Positions 10,151-18,220 of a stretch of DNA of 64,000 nucleotides are shown one piece after another (the stretch's first letter is position 1; each line of letters opens with the position of its first letter). The stretch spans positions 186,001 through 250,000 of the forward strand of contig NZ_JGYW01000005.1 in NCBI RefSeq assembly GCF_000741205.1, read 5' to 3'. The notes below the pieces were generated by a model, which worked only from the letters and a program-made list of their open reading frames with translations, was not told the origin of the DNA and made no database searches. This stretch comes from Bifidobacterium gallicum DSM 20093 = LMG 11596 (GTDB lineage Bacteria; Actinomycetota; Actinomycetes; Actinomycetales; Bifidobacteriaceae). Made by a program: the position numbers and the translations under genes.

Positions 10151-11247
10151 TGTGTCCTGTTCACCTCATCTTGACTGCTTGAATCAGCATCGTCACTGTT
10201 GCGCGATGCATCATCCATGGCATGGCGCAAATCACGTACGGCGTCGGGAACCCCTTTCAATCGGTTCATATCGAGATCTTCCAAAAAGATCGGTTGCATC
10301 ATATGCCAATCCTGCGGATGTTCACGAATCCCTTCACTCCACATATCCACCCAGGCTTGGGTCAGCTCATGGATGGCTTGATCATGGTCCATGGTGGCAA
10401 GATCGTGATCGACAAGCACAGGTCCACGCACTTGCAATACATACCCATAGCCGCATCCTGCAGTTTTGCGTCGTGCTCCATGCAAACGCTCGCGATACAT
10501 GTTGACCACATATAGCGGCAATCCCGTTTGCAATGCCAACACTGCGGGCCCTCTGGCCACGCGGATCATCGATCCGAATGCCTGGACGAATTCGCCATGG
10601 CTGCCAAGGTCACGATCAGCCAGCAGCGGTACCAGGCAGGGCGACTGCACCAGTCTGCGCTCAAGCCGTTGCGTAACGTGTCCCGACCCAGCCAGCATGA
10701 TGTGGATGCCGAGTTCTTCACGAATCTGCATGAACGTGTCCAGCAGTTGCGCATTGGTCAGCTGTTCGGCCACGGTCACCACTGGGGCACCATGTTCACC
10801 ACCCCATAATCCCGCATAATCCCAATTGCCTTGGTGTCCCATGGCCAAAGGAGCGGATGAATGATGCTCACGGCACCATGCCATCAACGGTTTGAGACCA
10901 TATCCCGCACCGCGCGTACGGGTTAGCAGCTGCTGGCGCGAACGACCTGCCACAGTCATGGCTTCCGCAAAATATGCAAAATACGAGCGCATGGCTTGAC
11001 GTGACAGTGTGCGCAGTCGCCGGTAGGCCGCAGTGCCCTTGGGCGGCATCACATGGCAAGCTGATTGCCCAGTGATGCCGTCGCCCTGTGCACTGTCCGA
11101 TGTCACATGCGCGAGGTTACGTTCCAGCTGGCGTACCGATGCGGGGTGGCAAAGCCATGTGACCTGTGCGGCTGCATCAAACACCGCCCGCACCAGCGCC
11201 TTCCGGCACATACTTGGCATGCCGCGCGATCCATACCATGATTTCAT
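10147..11247 (-). CDS. LpxL/HtrB-type acyltransferase, probable PIM acyltransferase (PatA-like)
   Basis: A 366-residue protein of the lysophospholipid acyltransferase superfamily. The family motif APLAMGHQGNWDYAG carries the HX4D-like catalytic site (H-Q-G-N-W-D), and LVPLLADRDLG is the conserved downstream block. In mycobacteria the neighbour PatA acylates phosphatidylinositol mannosides at the cytoplasmic face. The C-terminal 60 residues are charged and look disordered. The start at 11247 is uncertain: the Shine-Dalgarno AAGGA lies about 15 nt upstream, and an internal ATG at 11220 is possible. It overlaps the mannosyltransferase by 4 bp. Confidence 0.85.
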   Translation of the reverse strand: MKSWYGSRGMPSMCRKALVRAVFDAAAQVTWLCHPASVRQLERNLAHVTSDSAQGDGITGQSACHVMPPKGTAAYRRLRTLSRQAMRSYFAYFAEAMTVAGRSRQQLLTRTRGAGYGLKPLMAWCREHHSSAPLAMGHQGNWDYAGLWGGEHGAPVVTVAEQLTNAQLLDTFMQIREELGIHIMLAGSGHVTQRLERRLVQSPCLVPLLADRDLGSHGEFVQAFGSMIRVARGPAVLALQTGLPLYVVNMYRERLHGARRKTAGCGYGYVLQVRGPVLVDHDLATMDHDQAIHELTQAWVDMWSEGIREHPQDWHMMQPIFLEDLDMNRLKGVPDAVRDLRHAMDDASRNSDDADSSSQDEVNRTQ

Positions 11248-11265
11248 CCATGCCAGTCGCTTTCC

Positions 11266-11994
11266 TTAGCGTTCGTCAGCGTGTGCTTCCATGGTTTCTT
11301 CATGCTCATGCACATATCCGTATGCATCCATCTGACCATGTTGACGTGGTTCTTCGTCAATACCATGGTCCACTTCCATGATGCGCTGGACCACGGTAAT
11401 CGTGCCCAACAAATCAAGCAACGCCATCGTGACAACAAGAATCAGGTTGGCATGGAACAAACCGGTCAGCGCCATGCCGATCAGGATAATCGTCAATCGG
11501 TCCGAGCGTGTAGCGATGCCTCCCTTGGCGTCCACGCCCAAGCTTTCCGCTTTGGCACGCACGTAGGGCGTGACAAACGATGTCATCATGGCATACAATG
11601 TGCAGCACATGCCTACGATGGAGATCAAATCGTTACGCGTCATGTTCGTTACTTGGCTCCACGCGACCTGCTGCATATAGAAGTAGATCAGCACGCCCAT
11701 CATGACGCCCCAATCCGCAACACGGTCAAGTGTGGAATCAAGGAACGAACCGAACTTCGTGCCACCGGTGGTCAGAGCGGCGACGGAGCCATCAAGCGAG
11801 TCGAAAATCACGAGCAGCGTCAGTACCACAGCACCTTCGAACAGCCAACCGGTCAGGCCGGCCCATATGCCGACAATGGTGGTCCCAACCGCGCCAACAA
11901 CCGTCACGGCATTCGCGGTAACACCAAGCCGGACCAAGCCACGTGCAATAGGTTCGATGAAGCGCTTGAAACCCGGCCTCAACTTCTCCAGCAT
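11266..11994 (-). CDS. pgsA: CDP-alcohol phosphatidyltransferase, probable phosphatidylinositol phosphate synthase
   Basis: A 242-residue integral membrane enzyme that condenses CDP-diacylglycerol with an alcohol phosphate, here probably inositol phosphate by context. The CDP-OH-P motif is present as DSLDGSVAA-N8-G-N3-D-N3-D, with the four aspartates kept, but the usual arginine of the AR pair is alanine (VAAL instead of xARx). I use the ATG at 11994 because AAGGAGG lies 7 nt upstream; a longer open frame begins at 12111 but has no support. The histidine- and glutamate-rich tail at the C-terminus is unusual. Downstream genes are the acyltransferase and PimA-like enzyme. Confidence 0.87.
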   Translation of the reverse strand: MLEKLRPGFKRFIEPIARGLVRLGVTANAVTVVGAVGTTIVGIWAGLTGWLFEGAVVLTLLVIFDSLDGSVAALTTGGTKFGSFLDSTLDRVADWGVMMGVLIYFYMQQVAWSQVTNMTRNDLISIVGMCCTLYAMMTSFVTPYVRAKAESLGVDAKGGIATRSDRLTIILIGMALTGLFHANLILVVTMALLDLLGTITVVQRIMEVDHGIDEEPRQHGQMDAYGYVHEHEETMEAHADER

Positions 11995-12122
11995 GGCAGG
12001 ATCCTCCTTCTCGCTATGTCCATCCTCAGCAGCGTACCCGCATGATTCGATAAATGCAGCGCGTTGCATACGGCACGCATGCATGTGAGGCATGGATTCG
12101 CCATGATTCACATCACGGTAAT

Positions 12123-12156
12123 CAAAAACAGGGAACCGAACTAATCCGGTTCCCTG
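12123..12156 (-). terminator. Rho-independent terminator of thrS
   Basis: On the minus strand a CAGGGAACC...GGTTCCCTG stem (12129-12156) is followed by TTTTT. It lies 37 nt after the thrS stop codon. Confidence 0.9.
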
Positions 12157-12192
12157 TGCGAGTGCGGAAATATATGCCGCACCCAGGTGACG

Positions 12193-14238
12193 TCACTCGT
12201 GCGATTCAGCGCCGATAAGCTGCTGGAAATCGTCGGCGGAGTTCACTTGCACACGCTCGTTGATCGCCTTGAGGATCCACTGGCGGGCGTCGTCGACGGG
12301 CACGCCGTTCAGCTGGCTGCCGTCGCGGAAACGGAAGCTCACGGCATTGTTGGACATGTCTTCCTCACCAACAATCAAAATGAACGGCACCTTCGACTTG
12401 GATGCGTTACGGATTTTCTTGCCGAAACGGTCGTCCGACAAATCAATCTCGACACGCACGAGGTCTTCCTCCAGCGAGTCCATGAACCGCTGCAGATGTG
12501 GAGCGAACTCGTCGGCAACGGGCACACCCAACGCCTGTACCGGAGCGATCCAAGCAGGCAGCGCGCCCGCATAATGCTCGAGCAGAATCGCGAAGAAACG
12601 CTCAATGGAGCCGAACAACGCGCGGTGAATCATTACAGGACGCTGGTGGGTGCCGTCCTTGGCGATGTATTCAAGACCGAAACGCTCTGGCAGATTGAAA
12701 TCGAGCTGGATTGTGGATACCTGCCAGGTACGGCCGATGGCGTCACGGGCCTGCACCGAGATCTTCGGACCGTAGAACGCAGCGCCACCCGGATCAGCCA
12801 CGAGCTCAAGACCGGAATCCTTGGCGACTTCAGCCAATGTGTTCGTTGCCTCTTCCCAGATTTCGTCGGAACCCACAAACTTGTGCTCATCCTTCGTGGA
12901 CAGTTCCAGATAAAAGTCGTTGAGACCGTAATCCTTGAGCAATTTGAGCACGAATTGCAGCAGGTTCTTGAGCTCATCTTTCATCTGCTCACGCGTGCAG
13001 TAGATGTGCGAATCATCCTGGGTCAAACCGCGCACACGCGTCAAACCGTGGACGACGCCCGACTTCTCGTAGCGGTAAACTGTGCCGAACTCGAACAGAC
13101 GCAGCGGCAGTTCGCGGTAGGAACGCTGACGCGACTTGAAGATGAGGTTGTGCATCGGGCAGTTCATCGGCTTGAGATAGTAGTCGAAGCCTTGCTTGAC
13201 GATATTGCCTTCGGCGTCCTTCTCTTCATCCAAATGCATGGCCGGATACATGCCATCCTTGTACCATTGCAAATGTCCGGAAGTCTCGTACAGCTTGCCC
13301 TTGGTGATATGCGGGGTCTGCACAAAGCTGTAGTGGTGGCGACGATGCATGTCTCGTGAATAGTCTTCCATCGCGTTGATGATGGCTGCACCCTTGGGAT
13401 GGAACACTGCCAGACCCGGACCAATCTCATCGGGGAAGCTGAACAGATCCATTTCTTGGCCGAGCTTGCGGTGATCACGCTTGGCGGCTTCTTCCATGCG
13501 CTGCTGATAGGCCTTGAGCTCATCCTTCGTGGCGAATGCCACGCCATAGATGCGCTGCAACATCGGATTGGCTTCCGAACCCTTCCAATAAGCGGCAGCC
13601 GCACGTTCAAGCTTGAACGCCTTGATGAACCGCGTGTTCGGCAGGTGCGGTCCACGGCACAAATCCGTCCACACCACATTGCCTTCACGGTCGATGTTGT
13701 CGTAGAAGCTCAGTTCCTTGTGGCTGATATCTTGGGCCGCTTCGGTGTCGAGAGCCGCTTCTTTGTCTTCAATCAGCTCAATCTTGTACGGCTGATCGGC
13801 TTCGGCATCCAAAGCCTCTTGCTCAGTCACCACGCGACGCTGGAAACGCTGCGACGATTTGATGATGCGCTGCATCGTCTTTTCAATCGTCTTCAAATCG
13901 TCGGGCGTGAACGGTTCCTCAACGTCGAAGTCATAGTAAAAACCGTTTTCAATGACCGGACCGATGCCAAGTTTGGCATCGGGGCGCAGCTCTTGCACCG
14001 CTTGGGCCATGACGTGCGTGGCGGAATGGCGCATGATGGCCAAGCCGTCCGGGGAATCAAGCATGATGGATTCCACGATGTCGCCATCATTCAACGGCGT
14101 ATAGAGGTCGCGGGGCTCGCCATTGAGGCGTACTGCGATGATGTCTTTGTTGTCCGAAAACAGTTCGACGCCTGTCAGGCCCGCATCCACCTCCTTCTGT
14201 TCGCCATCAATCGTCAGGGAGATGCTGTGTTCAGCCAT
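12193..14238 (-). CDS. thrS: Threonyl-tRNA synthetase
   Basis: A 681-residue class II synthetase: N-terminal TGS domain ([14 protein letters not shown]), editing domain ([22 protein letters not shown]), catalytic core with motif 2 region ([19 protein letters not shown]) and the C-terminal anticodon-binding domain ([14 protein letters not shown]). I start at the ATG at 14238, which has AAAGGACA upstream, rather than 20 codons earlier at 14298. It is last on the minus strand before the PIM lipid genes and is insulated by a terminator on each side: one after it at 12123-12156 and one upstream that closes the tRNA array. No T-box was recognised in the short leader. Confidence 0.97.
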   Translation of the reverse strand: MAEHSISLTIDGEQKEVDAGLTGVELFSDNKDIIAVRLNGEPRDLYTPLNDGDIVESIMLDSPDGLAIMRHSATHVMAQAVQELRPDAKLGIGPVIENGFYYDFDVEEPFTPDDLKTIEKTMQRIIKSSQRFQRRVVTEQEALDAEADQPYKIELIEDKEAALDTEAAQDISHKELSFYDNIDREGNVVWTDLCRGPHLPNTRFIKAFKLERAAAAYWKGSEANPMLQRIYGVAFATKDELKAYQQRMEEAAKRDHRKLGQEMDLFSFPDEIGPGLAVFHPKGAAIINAMEDYSRDMHRRHHYSFVQTPHITKGKLYETSGHLQWYKDGMYPAMHLDEEKDAEGNIVKQGFDYYLKPMNCPMHNLIFKSRQRSYRELPLRLFEFGTVYRYEKSGVVHGLTRVRGLTQDDSHIYCTREQMKDELKNLLQFVLKLLKDYGLNDFYLELSTKDEHKFVGSDEIWEEATNTLAEVAKDSGLELVADPGGAAFYGPKISVQARDAIGRTWQVSTIQLDFNLPERFGLEYIAKDGTHQRPVMIHRALFGSIERFFAILLEHYAGALPAWIAPVQALGVPVADEFAPHLQRFMDSLEEDLVRVEIDLSDDRFGKKIRNASKSKVPFILIVGEEDMSNNAVSFRFRDGSQLNGVPVDDARQWILKAINERVQVNSADDFQQLIGAESHE

Positions 14239-14365
14239 GGGGTGTCCTTTGCTATCGGGGCCCGCGGTACAAGGTGCAGGCCTGGACTGAGATTTCAATG
14301 CTTAAAACTATGGCTGTGTCTTGACATTGCTTCACCATCACCGGACACGTGTCAATTCAGGGCTG

Positions 14366-14398
14366 AAAATGAAAAAGACCCGGTGCATGCACCGGGTC
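14366..14398 (-). terminator. Terminator of the tRNA array
   Basis: GACCCGGTGCATGCACCGGGTC (14377-14398) is a perfect self-complementary stem; on the minus strand it is followed by TTTTTCATTTT. It starts 2 nt after the CCA end of the last tRNA-Gly gene. Confidence 0.93.
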
Positions 14399-14400
14399 GC

Positions 14401-14476
14401 TGGAGCGGACAACGGGGCTCGAACCCGCGGTCTCGACCTTGGCAAGGTCGCGCTTTACCAACTAAGCTATGTCCGC
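14401..14476 (-). tRNA. tRNA-Gly(GCC), CCA encoded
   Basis: Acceptor stem GCGGACA/TGTCCGC, anticodon loop TTGCCAA (anticodon GCC). Unlike the three other Gly copies in the array, the 3' CCA is encoded (TGG at 14401-14403 on the plus strand). The T loop differs by one base from the other copies (TTCGAGC rather than TTCGAGT). It is promoter-distal in the array. Confidence 0.96.
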
Positions 14477-14503
14477 ATAGCACATGAACGAATCCCCATA
14501 GGG

Positions 14504-14576
14504 TGGGTGATATAGGAATCGAACCTATGACCCCTTCCGTGTGAAGGAAGTGCGCTAGCCGCTGCGCCAATCACCC
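14504..14576 (-). tRNA. tRNA-Val(CAC)
   Basis: Acceptor GGGTGAT/ATCACCC, anticodon loop TTCACAC (anticodon CAC), discriminator A. CCA is not encoded (the next bases are CCC). Confidence 0.95.
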
Positions 14577-14620
14577 GGATTCATTCAGTTGTTGCCGTGC
14601 GATATTGACTATCGCACTTG

Positions 14621-14692
14621 TGGGCGATACAAGATTCGAACTTGTGACCCCTTCCGTGTCAGGGAAGTGCGCTACCACTGCGCCAACCGCCC
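14621..14692 (-). tRNA. tRNA-Val(GAC)
   Basis: Acceptor GGGCGGT/ATCGCCC with one G-U pair, anticodon loop CTGACAC (anticodon GAC). CCA is not encoded. It lies directly after an internal terminator-like hairpin. Confidence 0.95.
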
Positions 14693-14710
14693 AGGTTGAC
14701 TTCCGACACA

Positions 14711-14734
14711 AGAAAACCCGACTAAACAGCCGGG
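14711..14734 (-). terminator. Terminator-like hairpin inside the tRNA array
   Basis: On the minus strand CCCG-gCTgtttAGt-CGGG is followed by TTTTCT. It takes the place that tRNA-Cys occupies in the two other units of the array. If it works, it would lower expression of the three promoter-distal tRNAs. Confidence 0.7.
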
Positions 14735-14750
14735 CTCGACTTGCATCTTG

Positions 14751-14823
14751 AGCGGACAACGGGACTCGAACCCGCGGTCTCGACCTTGGCAAGGTCGCGC
14801 TTTACCAACTAAGCTATGTCCGC
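14751..14823 (-). tRNA. tRNA-Gly(GCC), copy 2
   Basis: Acceptor GCGGACA/TGTCCGC, anticodon GCC in loop TTGCCAA, no encoded CCA. Part of the first 413-bp unit. Confidence 0.96.
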
Positions 14824-14848
14824 GTAACCGAAACAGTGTTCCGATTCG

Positions 14849-14921
14849 TGGGTGATATAGGAATCGAACCTATGACCCCTTCCGTGTGAAGGAAGTGCGC
14901 TAGCCGCTGCGCCAATCACCC
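14849..14921 (-). tRNA. tRNA-Val(CAC), copy 2
   Basis: Acceptor GGGTGAT/ATCACCC, anticodon CAC, no encoded CCA. Part of the first 413-bp unit. Confidence 0.95.
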
Positions 14922-14962
14922 AAAGCTATTCAATTATCGACCAGCAATTGCTTGCTGACGCG

Positions 14963-15034
14963 TGGGCGATACAAGATTCGAACTTGTGACCCCTTCCGTG
15001 TCAGGGAAGTGCGCTACCACTGCGCCAACCGCCC
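14963..15034 (-). tRNA. tRNA-Val(GAC), copy 2
   Basis: Acceptor GGGCGGT/ATCGCCC, anticodon GAC, no encoded CCA. Part of the first 413-bp unit. Confidence 0.95.
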
Positions 15035-15062
15035 GGGTCGTGCGAGGAACCGAAGTTCCAAG

Positions 15063-15133
15063 AGGTGGGTACGAGAGTCGAACTCGTCTATACGGCTTTG
15101 CAGGCCGCTGCCTAACCGCTTGGCTAACCCACC
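15063..15133 (-). tRNA. tRNA-Cys(GCA), copy 1
   Basis: Acceptor GGTGGGT/ACCCACC, discriminator U as expected for Cys, anticodon loop CTGCAAA (anticodon GCA), no encoded CCA. The spacer toward tRNA-Gly (15135-15162) carries a TAAGGTC/GACCTTA inverted repeat. Confidence 0.95.
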
Positions 15134-15163
15134 GTAAGGTCTGTCAGACTCATCGGACCTTAG

Positions 15164-15236
15164 AGCGGACAACGGGACTCGAACCCGCGGTCTCGACCTT
15201 GGCAAGGTCGCGCTTTACCAACTAAGCTATGTCCGC
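15164..15236 (-). tRNA. tRNA-Gly(GCC), copy 3
   Basis: Identical to the gene at 14751-14823; part of the second 413-bp unit. No encoded CCA. Confidence 0.96.
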
Positions 15237-15261
15237 GTAACCGAAACAGTGTTCCGATTCG

Positions 15262-15334
15262 TGGGTGATATAGGAATCGAACCTATGACCCCTTCCGTGT
15301 GAAGGAAGTGCGCTAGCCGCTGCGCCAATCACCC
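15262..15334 (-). tRNA. tRNA-Val(CAC), copy 3
   Basis: Identical to the gene at 14849-14921; part of the second 413-bp unit. Confidence 0.95.
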
Positions 15335-15375
15335 AAAGCTATTCAATTATCGACCAGCAATTGCTTGCTGACGCG

Positions 15376-15447
15376 TGGGCGATACAAGATTCGAACTTGT
15401 GACCCCTTCCGTGTCAGGGAAGTGCGCTACCACTGCGCCAACCGCCC
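15376..15447 (-). tRNA. tRNA-Val(GAC), copy 3
   Basis: Identical to the gene at 14963-15034; part of the second 413-bp unit. Confidence 0.95.
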
Positions 15448-15475
15448 GGGTCGTGCGAGGAACCGAAGTTCCAAG

Positions 15476-15546
15476 AGGTGGGTACGAGAGTCGAACTCGT
15501 CTATACGGCTTTGCAGGCCGCTGCCTAACCGCTTGGCTAACCCACC
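15476..15546 (-). tRNA. tRNA-Cys(GCA), copy 2
   Basis: Identical to the gene at 15063-15133; part of the second 413-bp unit. Confidence 0.95.
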
Positions 15547-15576
15547 GTAAGGTCTGTCAGACTCATCGGACCTTAG

Positions 15577-15649
15577 AGCGGACAACGGGACTCGAACCCG
15601 CGGTCTCGACCTTGGCAAGGTCGCGCTTTACCAACTAAGCTATGTCCGC
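15577..15649 (-). tRNA. tRNA-Gly(GCC), copy 4, promoter-proximal
   Basis: Same sequence as copies 2 and 3. It is the first gene of the array on the minus strand, about 45 nt after the -10 element. Confidence 0.96.
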
Positions 15650-15692
15650 GTATGCTTCCCGGCAGTTCGTCGCTGCCTGAGCACGAGTAACT

Positions 15693-15720
15693 ACTATAAA
15701 CACATTCATGTGATTTGCAA
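15693..15720 (-). promoter_or_regulatory. Promoter of the tRNA array
   Basis: On the minus strand TTGCAA (15715-15720), a 16-nt spacer, then TATAGT (15693-15698). The tRNA-Asn gene at 57702 has a matching promoter (TTGCAA-N17-TAAGTT). Confidence 0.75.
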
Positions 15721-16158
15721 ATCCGGCGTGTCGTTTTTGAGCAAACGGTTGCCCTGACAGCGATCGCCGAGGCTTACAGCATGTTTGGACCGACGCTTTT
15801 TGCCGTCTCAAATATCGTGATAATGCACCGCCCCGCACTACGTATCGATTCATAGGTCATAGATTTTCAACCTGCCGCCCCCCATACCCCATCACAACTA
15901 TCCGCTCACGCACCGACGCACAGGGACACCGCCATATATGCCACAGGGAACGGTGTTCACTGAACTTGACGCGATAATTAGACGAAGTAACACCGTAAAG
16001 CAGCGTATTGCAGACGTGATTTATCTGCCAGAGAGCACATATTCGGTACAAAAGCCCATAGTGTACAGCATCGTAGCATCCTTTTGCGGCTTCGTAATAT
16101 AAATGCAACAATCATTAGCGGCAGGCGGACGTGATCACCCCTGAATCCTTGAACGCGC
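15721..16158 (+). other. Gap without a supported gene
   Basis: About 440 bp between the tRNA promoter and the PAC2 gene. It looks AT-richer than its surroundings. Short open frames exist (up to 84 codons on the minus strand at 15857-16111), but none has a convincing ribosome-binding site or recognisable product. I see no RNA gene or repeat. Confidence 0.5.
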
Positions 16159-16164
16159 TACAGT
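16159..16164 (+). promoter_or_regulatory. -10 element of a probable leaderless PAC2 mRNA
   Basis: TACAGT lies exactly 7 nt before the ATG at 16172 and there is no Shine-Dalgarno. Transcription would start at or next to the A of the ATG. Confidence 0.5.
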
Positions 16165-16171
16165 ATTGACT

Positions 16172-17014
16172 ATGTACAGTAAAGGGCCCAAACCGCAAAT
16201 CATCATGGTCGCGGCGTTTGATGGATGGAACGACGCGGATCAGTGTGCTACTGACGTCATTCGTCAGCTCGTTTCCCACTATCCGTCGGTCGAAGTCGGC
16301 CACATCAATCGTGATGGCTATTACGATTACCAGGTATCACGACCCATTCAGTGCAGTATCCAAGGCTTTCGGCGCATCCTGTGGCCACAAACCACGTTTT
16401 ATGACATCTCGATCAGCGACACGTTGCATATCCTTGCACAATTGGGGCCGGAACCCAACTACGGCTGGCTGGAATATTGCCGGGAAAGCCTGCGTCTGGC
16501 CGAAGAATTCGAAGTGACCCATATCTATACACTCGGAGCCATGTTTGCCGACTGCCCGCACACGCGTCCTTTGCCATTGGAAATCACAGTGGAAGGCAAC
16601 GGGGCCGATCAAAGCGTGGAATACAGCGGTCCGATCGGCATTCCGCACGTACTGGACGCCGCAGCCGACGAAGAAGGGTTCGACACGACCTCCATCTGGG
16701 TGTCGGTGCCCAAATACTTGGGCAATGATTTGTGTCCGCAAGGCACCTTGCAACTCATGGAAACGCTGAACCAGCAGATTGACTTCAAACTCGACCTTGG
16801 CGATTTGCCGCGCAAAGCCGAGCAATGGCGCGCTCGCGCTTCACTGCTTACTCAAAACAATCCTGAGCTTGAGCATTTTGTGTCGGAACTTGAACATGAA
16901 TATGACATGAATGAACGAGCCAAAGCCATTGCTGCTTCGGGCTCACCCGCCGTGCAACAGCTTGTCAGTGAGGCGGAGTCGTTCCTGCGTGATTATCCCC
17001 ACGACAAAGAATAA
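16172..17014 (+). CDS. PAC2 family protein
   Basis: A 280-residue protein of the PAC2 (proteasome assembly chaperone-like) family, common in actinobacteria and often encoded once per genome. Recognisable parts are the start IIMVAAFDGWNDAD, the LGAMFADCPHTRP block and GIPHVLDAAADEEGFDTTSI. The biochemical role is not known; a relation to proteasome assembly is by fold only. I choose the ATG at 16172 because TACAGT 7 nt upstream suggests a leaderless message; a TTG two codons earlier is possible. It converges on uppP across a bidirectional terminator. Confidence 0.85.
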   Translation: MYSKGPKPQIIMVAAFDGWNDADQCATDVIRQLVSHYPSVEVGHINRDGYYDYQVSRPIQCSIQGFRRILWPQTTFYDISISDTLHILAQLGPEPNYGWLEYCRESLRLAEEFEVTHIYTLGAMFADCPHTRPLPLEITVEGNGADQSVEYSGPIGIPHVLDAAADEEGFDTTSIWVSVPKYLGNDLCPQGTLQLMETLNQQIDFKLDLGDLPRKAEQWRARASLLTQNNPELEHFVSELEHEYDMNERAKAIAASGSPAVQQLVSEAESFLRDYPHDKE

Positions 17015-17031
17015 ACAGAAATCATAAAAAC

Positions 17032-17069
17032 AAGGCCGGTCCTGCACCCAACGGTACAGGACCGGCCTT
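17032..17069. terminator. Bidirectional terminator between the PAC2 gene and uppP
   Basis: A 13-bp stem AAGGCCGGTCCTG / CAGGACCGGCCTT with a 12-nt loop. TTTTG follows on the plus strand and TTGTTTTTATG on the minus strand, so it can serve both convergent genes. Confidence 0.92.
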
Positions 17070-17093
17070 TTGTTCATCGGCACTGACGCCATA

Positions 17094-17981
17094 TCAAGCG
17101 TTCGTACCCACCGGCACACCCTCCAACGGGGAAAGCACGCCCGTCAGCAGCAGCACCGCCACAATAACGGCCAACGCGATACGGTAAATGGCGAACGCCT
17201 TGTACGAGAACGTGGAAACGAACTTCAGGAACCCGATAATCACCACATAGCCAACGATGAACGCCACAATGGTCGCAGCGATCGTGGCACCCCAACCGGG
17301 GAACAACGCATCCGTCTGAGCGTCGTGCACGGCCTTGACGGCCTCCAAAATACCGGCGCCGAACACTGCAGGAATCGCCATCAAGAAGCTCACACGCACC
17401 GCGGCCTCACGCGTGTATCCCATGGCACGGCCAAACGTGATTGTGCCACCGGAGCGAGAGACGCCAGGAATCAACGCCAGCATCTGGCCGATACCGAACC
17501 AAATGGAGTCACGTACGGTCATATCCTCAATCGTTTTGACCTGGCGGGAACGCTCGTCAACAATCCACAGCGCAATACCGAACGCAAACAGCACGAAGAC
17601 CGTAATCCACAGGTTGCGCAGCGTCGTTTCAATCGCGTCCTGGAACAGCACACCCGCAATCAGGATAGGAATCGTGCCAATGATGATATACCAACCCAAC
17701 CGGGCATCCTTGTTCGACGCGCCCAGACGATGCTGCCAATCTTTGCCCTCACGACCAAACAAACAACTGAACCAGCCTTTTAAAATATTGATGATGTCGT
17801 GACGGAAATAGAGCAGAACCGCCAGTTCCGTACCCAATTGGATGATGGCCGTAAACGCCGCACCTGGATCGCTGCCGAGCATCAAGTCGCCGACAATGCG
17901 GATATGGGCGCTGGAAGACACGGGCAAATATTCAGTCAATGCCTGCACCAGCCCCAACACAATGGCTTGGAAGAAATTCAT
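17094..17981 (-). CDS. uppP: Undecaprenyl-diphosphatase
   Basis: A 295-residue polytopic membrane enzyme (BacA/UppP family) that dephosphorylates undecaprenyl pyrophosphate so the lipid carrier can be reused in peptidoglycan synthesis. Both signature regions are present: EYLPVSSSAHIRI near the N-terminus and PGVSRSGGT in the middle. Length and topology fit the family. The ATG start at 17981 has a GGGG-rich site upstream. It is transcribed alone toward the PAC2 gene and ends at the shared terminator. Overexpression in other bacteria gives bacitracin resistance. Confidence 0.96.
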   Translation of the reverse strand: MNFFQAIVLGLVQALTEYLPVSSSAHIRIVGDLMLGSDPGAAFTAIIQLGTELAVLLYFRHDIINILKGWFSCLFGREGKDWQHRLGASNKDARLGWYIIIGTIPILIAGVLFQDAIETTLRNLWITVFVLFAFGIALWIVDERSRQVKTIEDMTVRDSIWFGIGQMLALIPGVSRSGGTITFGRAMGYTREAAVRVSFLMAIPAVFGAGILEAVKAVHDAQTDALFPGWGATIAATIVAFIVGYVVIIGFLKFVSTFSYKAFAIYRIALAVIVAVLLLTGVLSPLEGVPVGTNA

Positions 17982-18220
17982 ACATCCCCGCTAGCTATTC
18001 GATGGTTCTTTACAGCCAATACGTTACCGCTGCCCCAGAAAAAGTCAGCAACGTGAGGCATAACCGCAGAGCAGACCGCATCACAGCGACACCCGAACGC
18101 ATAACAGTCCAATCATCAGCAACGTCACGCCCACCCAACTCAATGTCAGCGGGCGAACCAACAATGTCGTTCAACAGGCGATTCATAAACCACGAATGGC
18201 CACCACACAGGAGGAAAGCC

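Larger units (their letters stand above)
14750..15653 (-). repeat. Perfect 413-bp tandem duplication of four tRNA genes
   Basis: Bases 14750-15162 and 15163-15575 read identically, tRNAs and spacers alike, and a third partial copy covers one tRNA-Gly plus a few bases (15576-15653). Each full unit holds tRNA-Gly, Val(CAC), Val(GAC) and Cys. The identity of the spacers, not only the tRNAs, points to a recent duplication, or possibly an assembly artefact. Confidence 0.93.

Noticed and set aside
12187-13359. Long open frame opposite to thrS
   Set aside because: The thrS motifs are complete on the minus strand; the plus-strand frame is a codon-bias shadow.
14952-15638. Repeated small open frames, and a CRISPR-like look of the region
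   Set aside because: The repeats are tRNA genes with a 413-bp period, far too long for CRISPR, and the frames run through the tRNAs.
15857-16111. An 84-codon minus-strand frame in the gap before the PAC2 gene
   Set aside because: No ribosome site, no recognisable motif, and AT-rich sequence of non-coding character.
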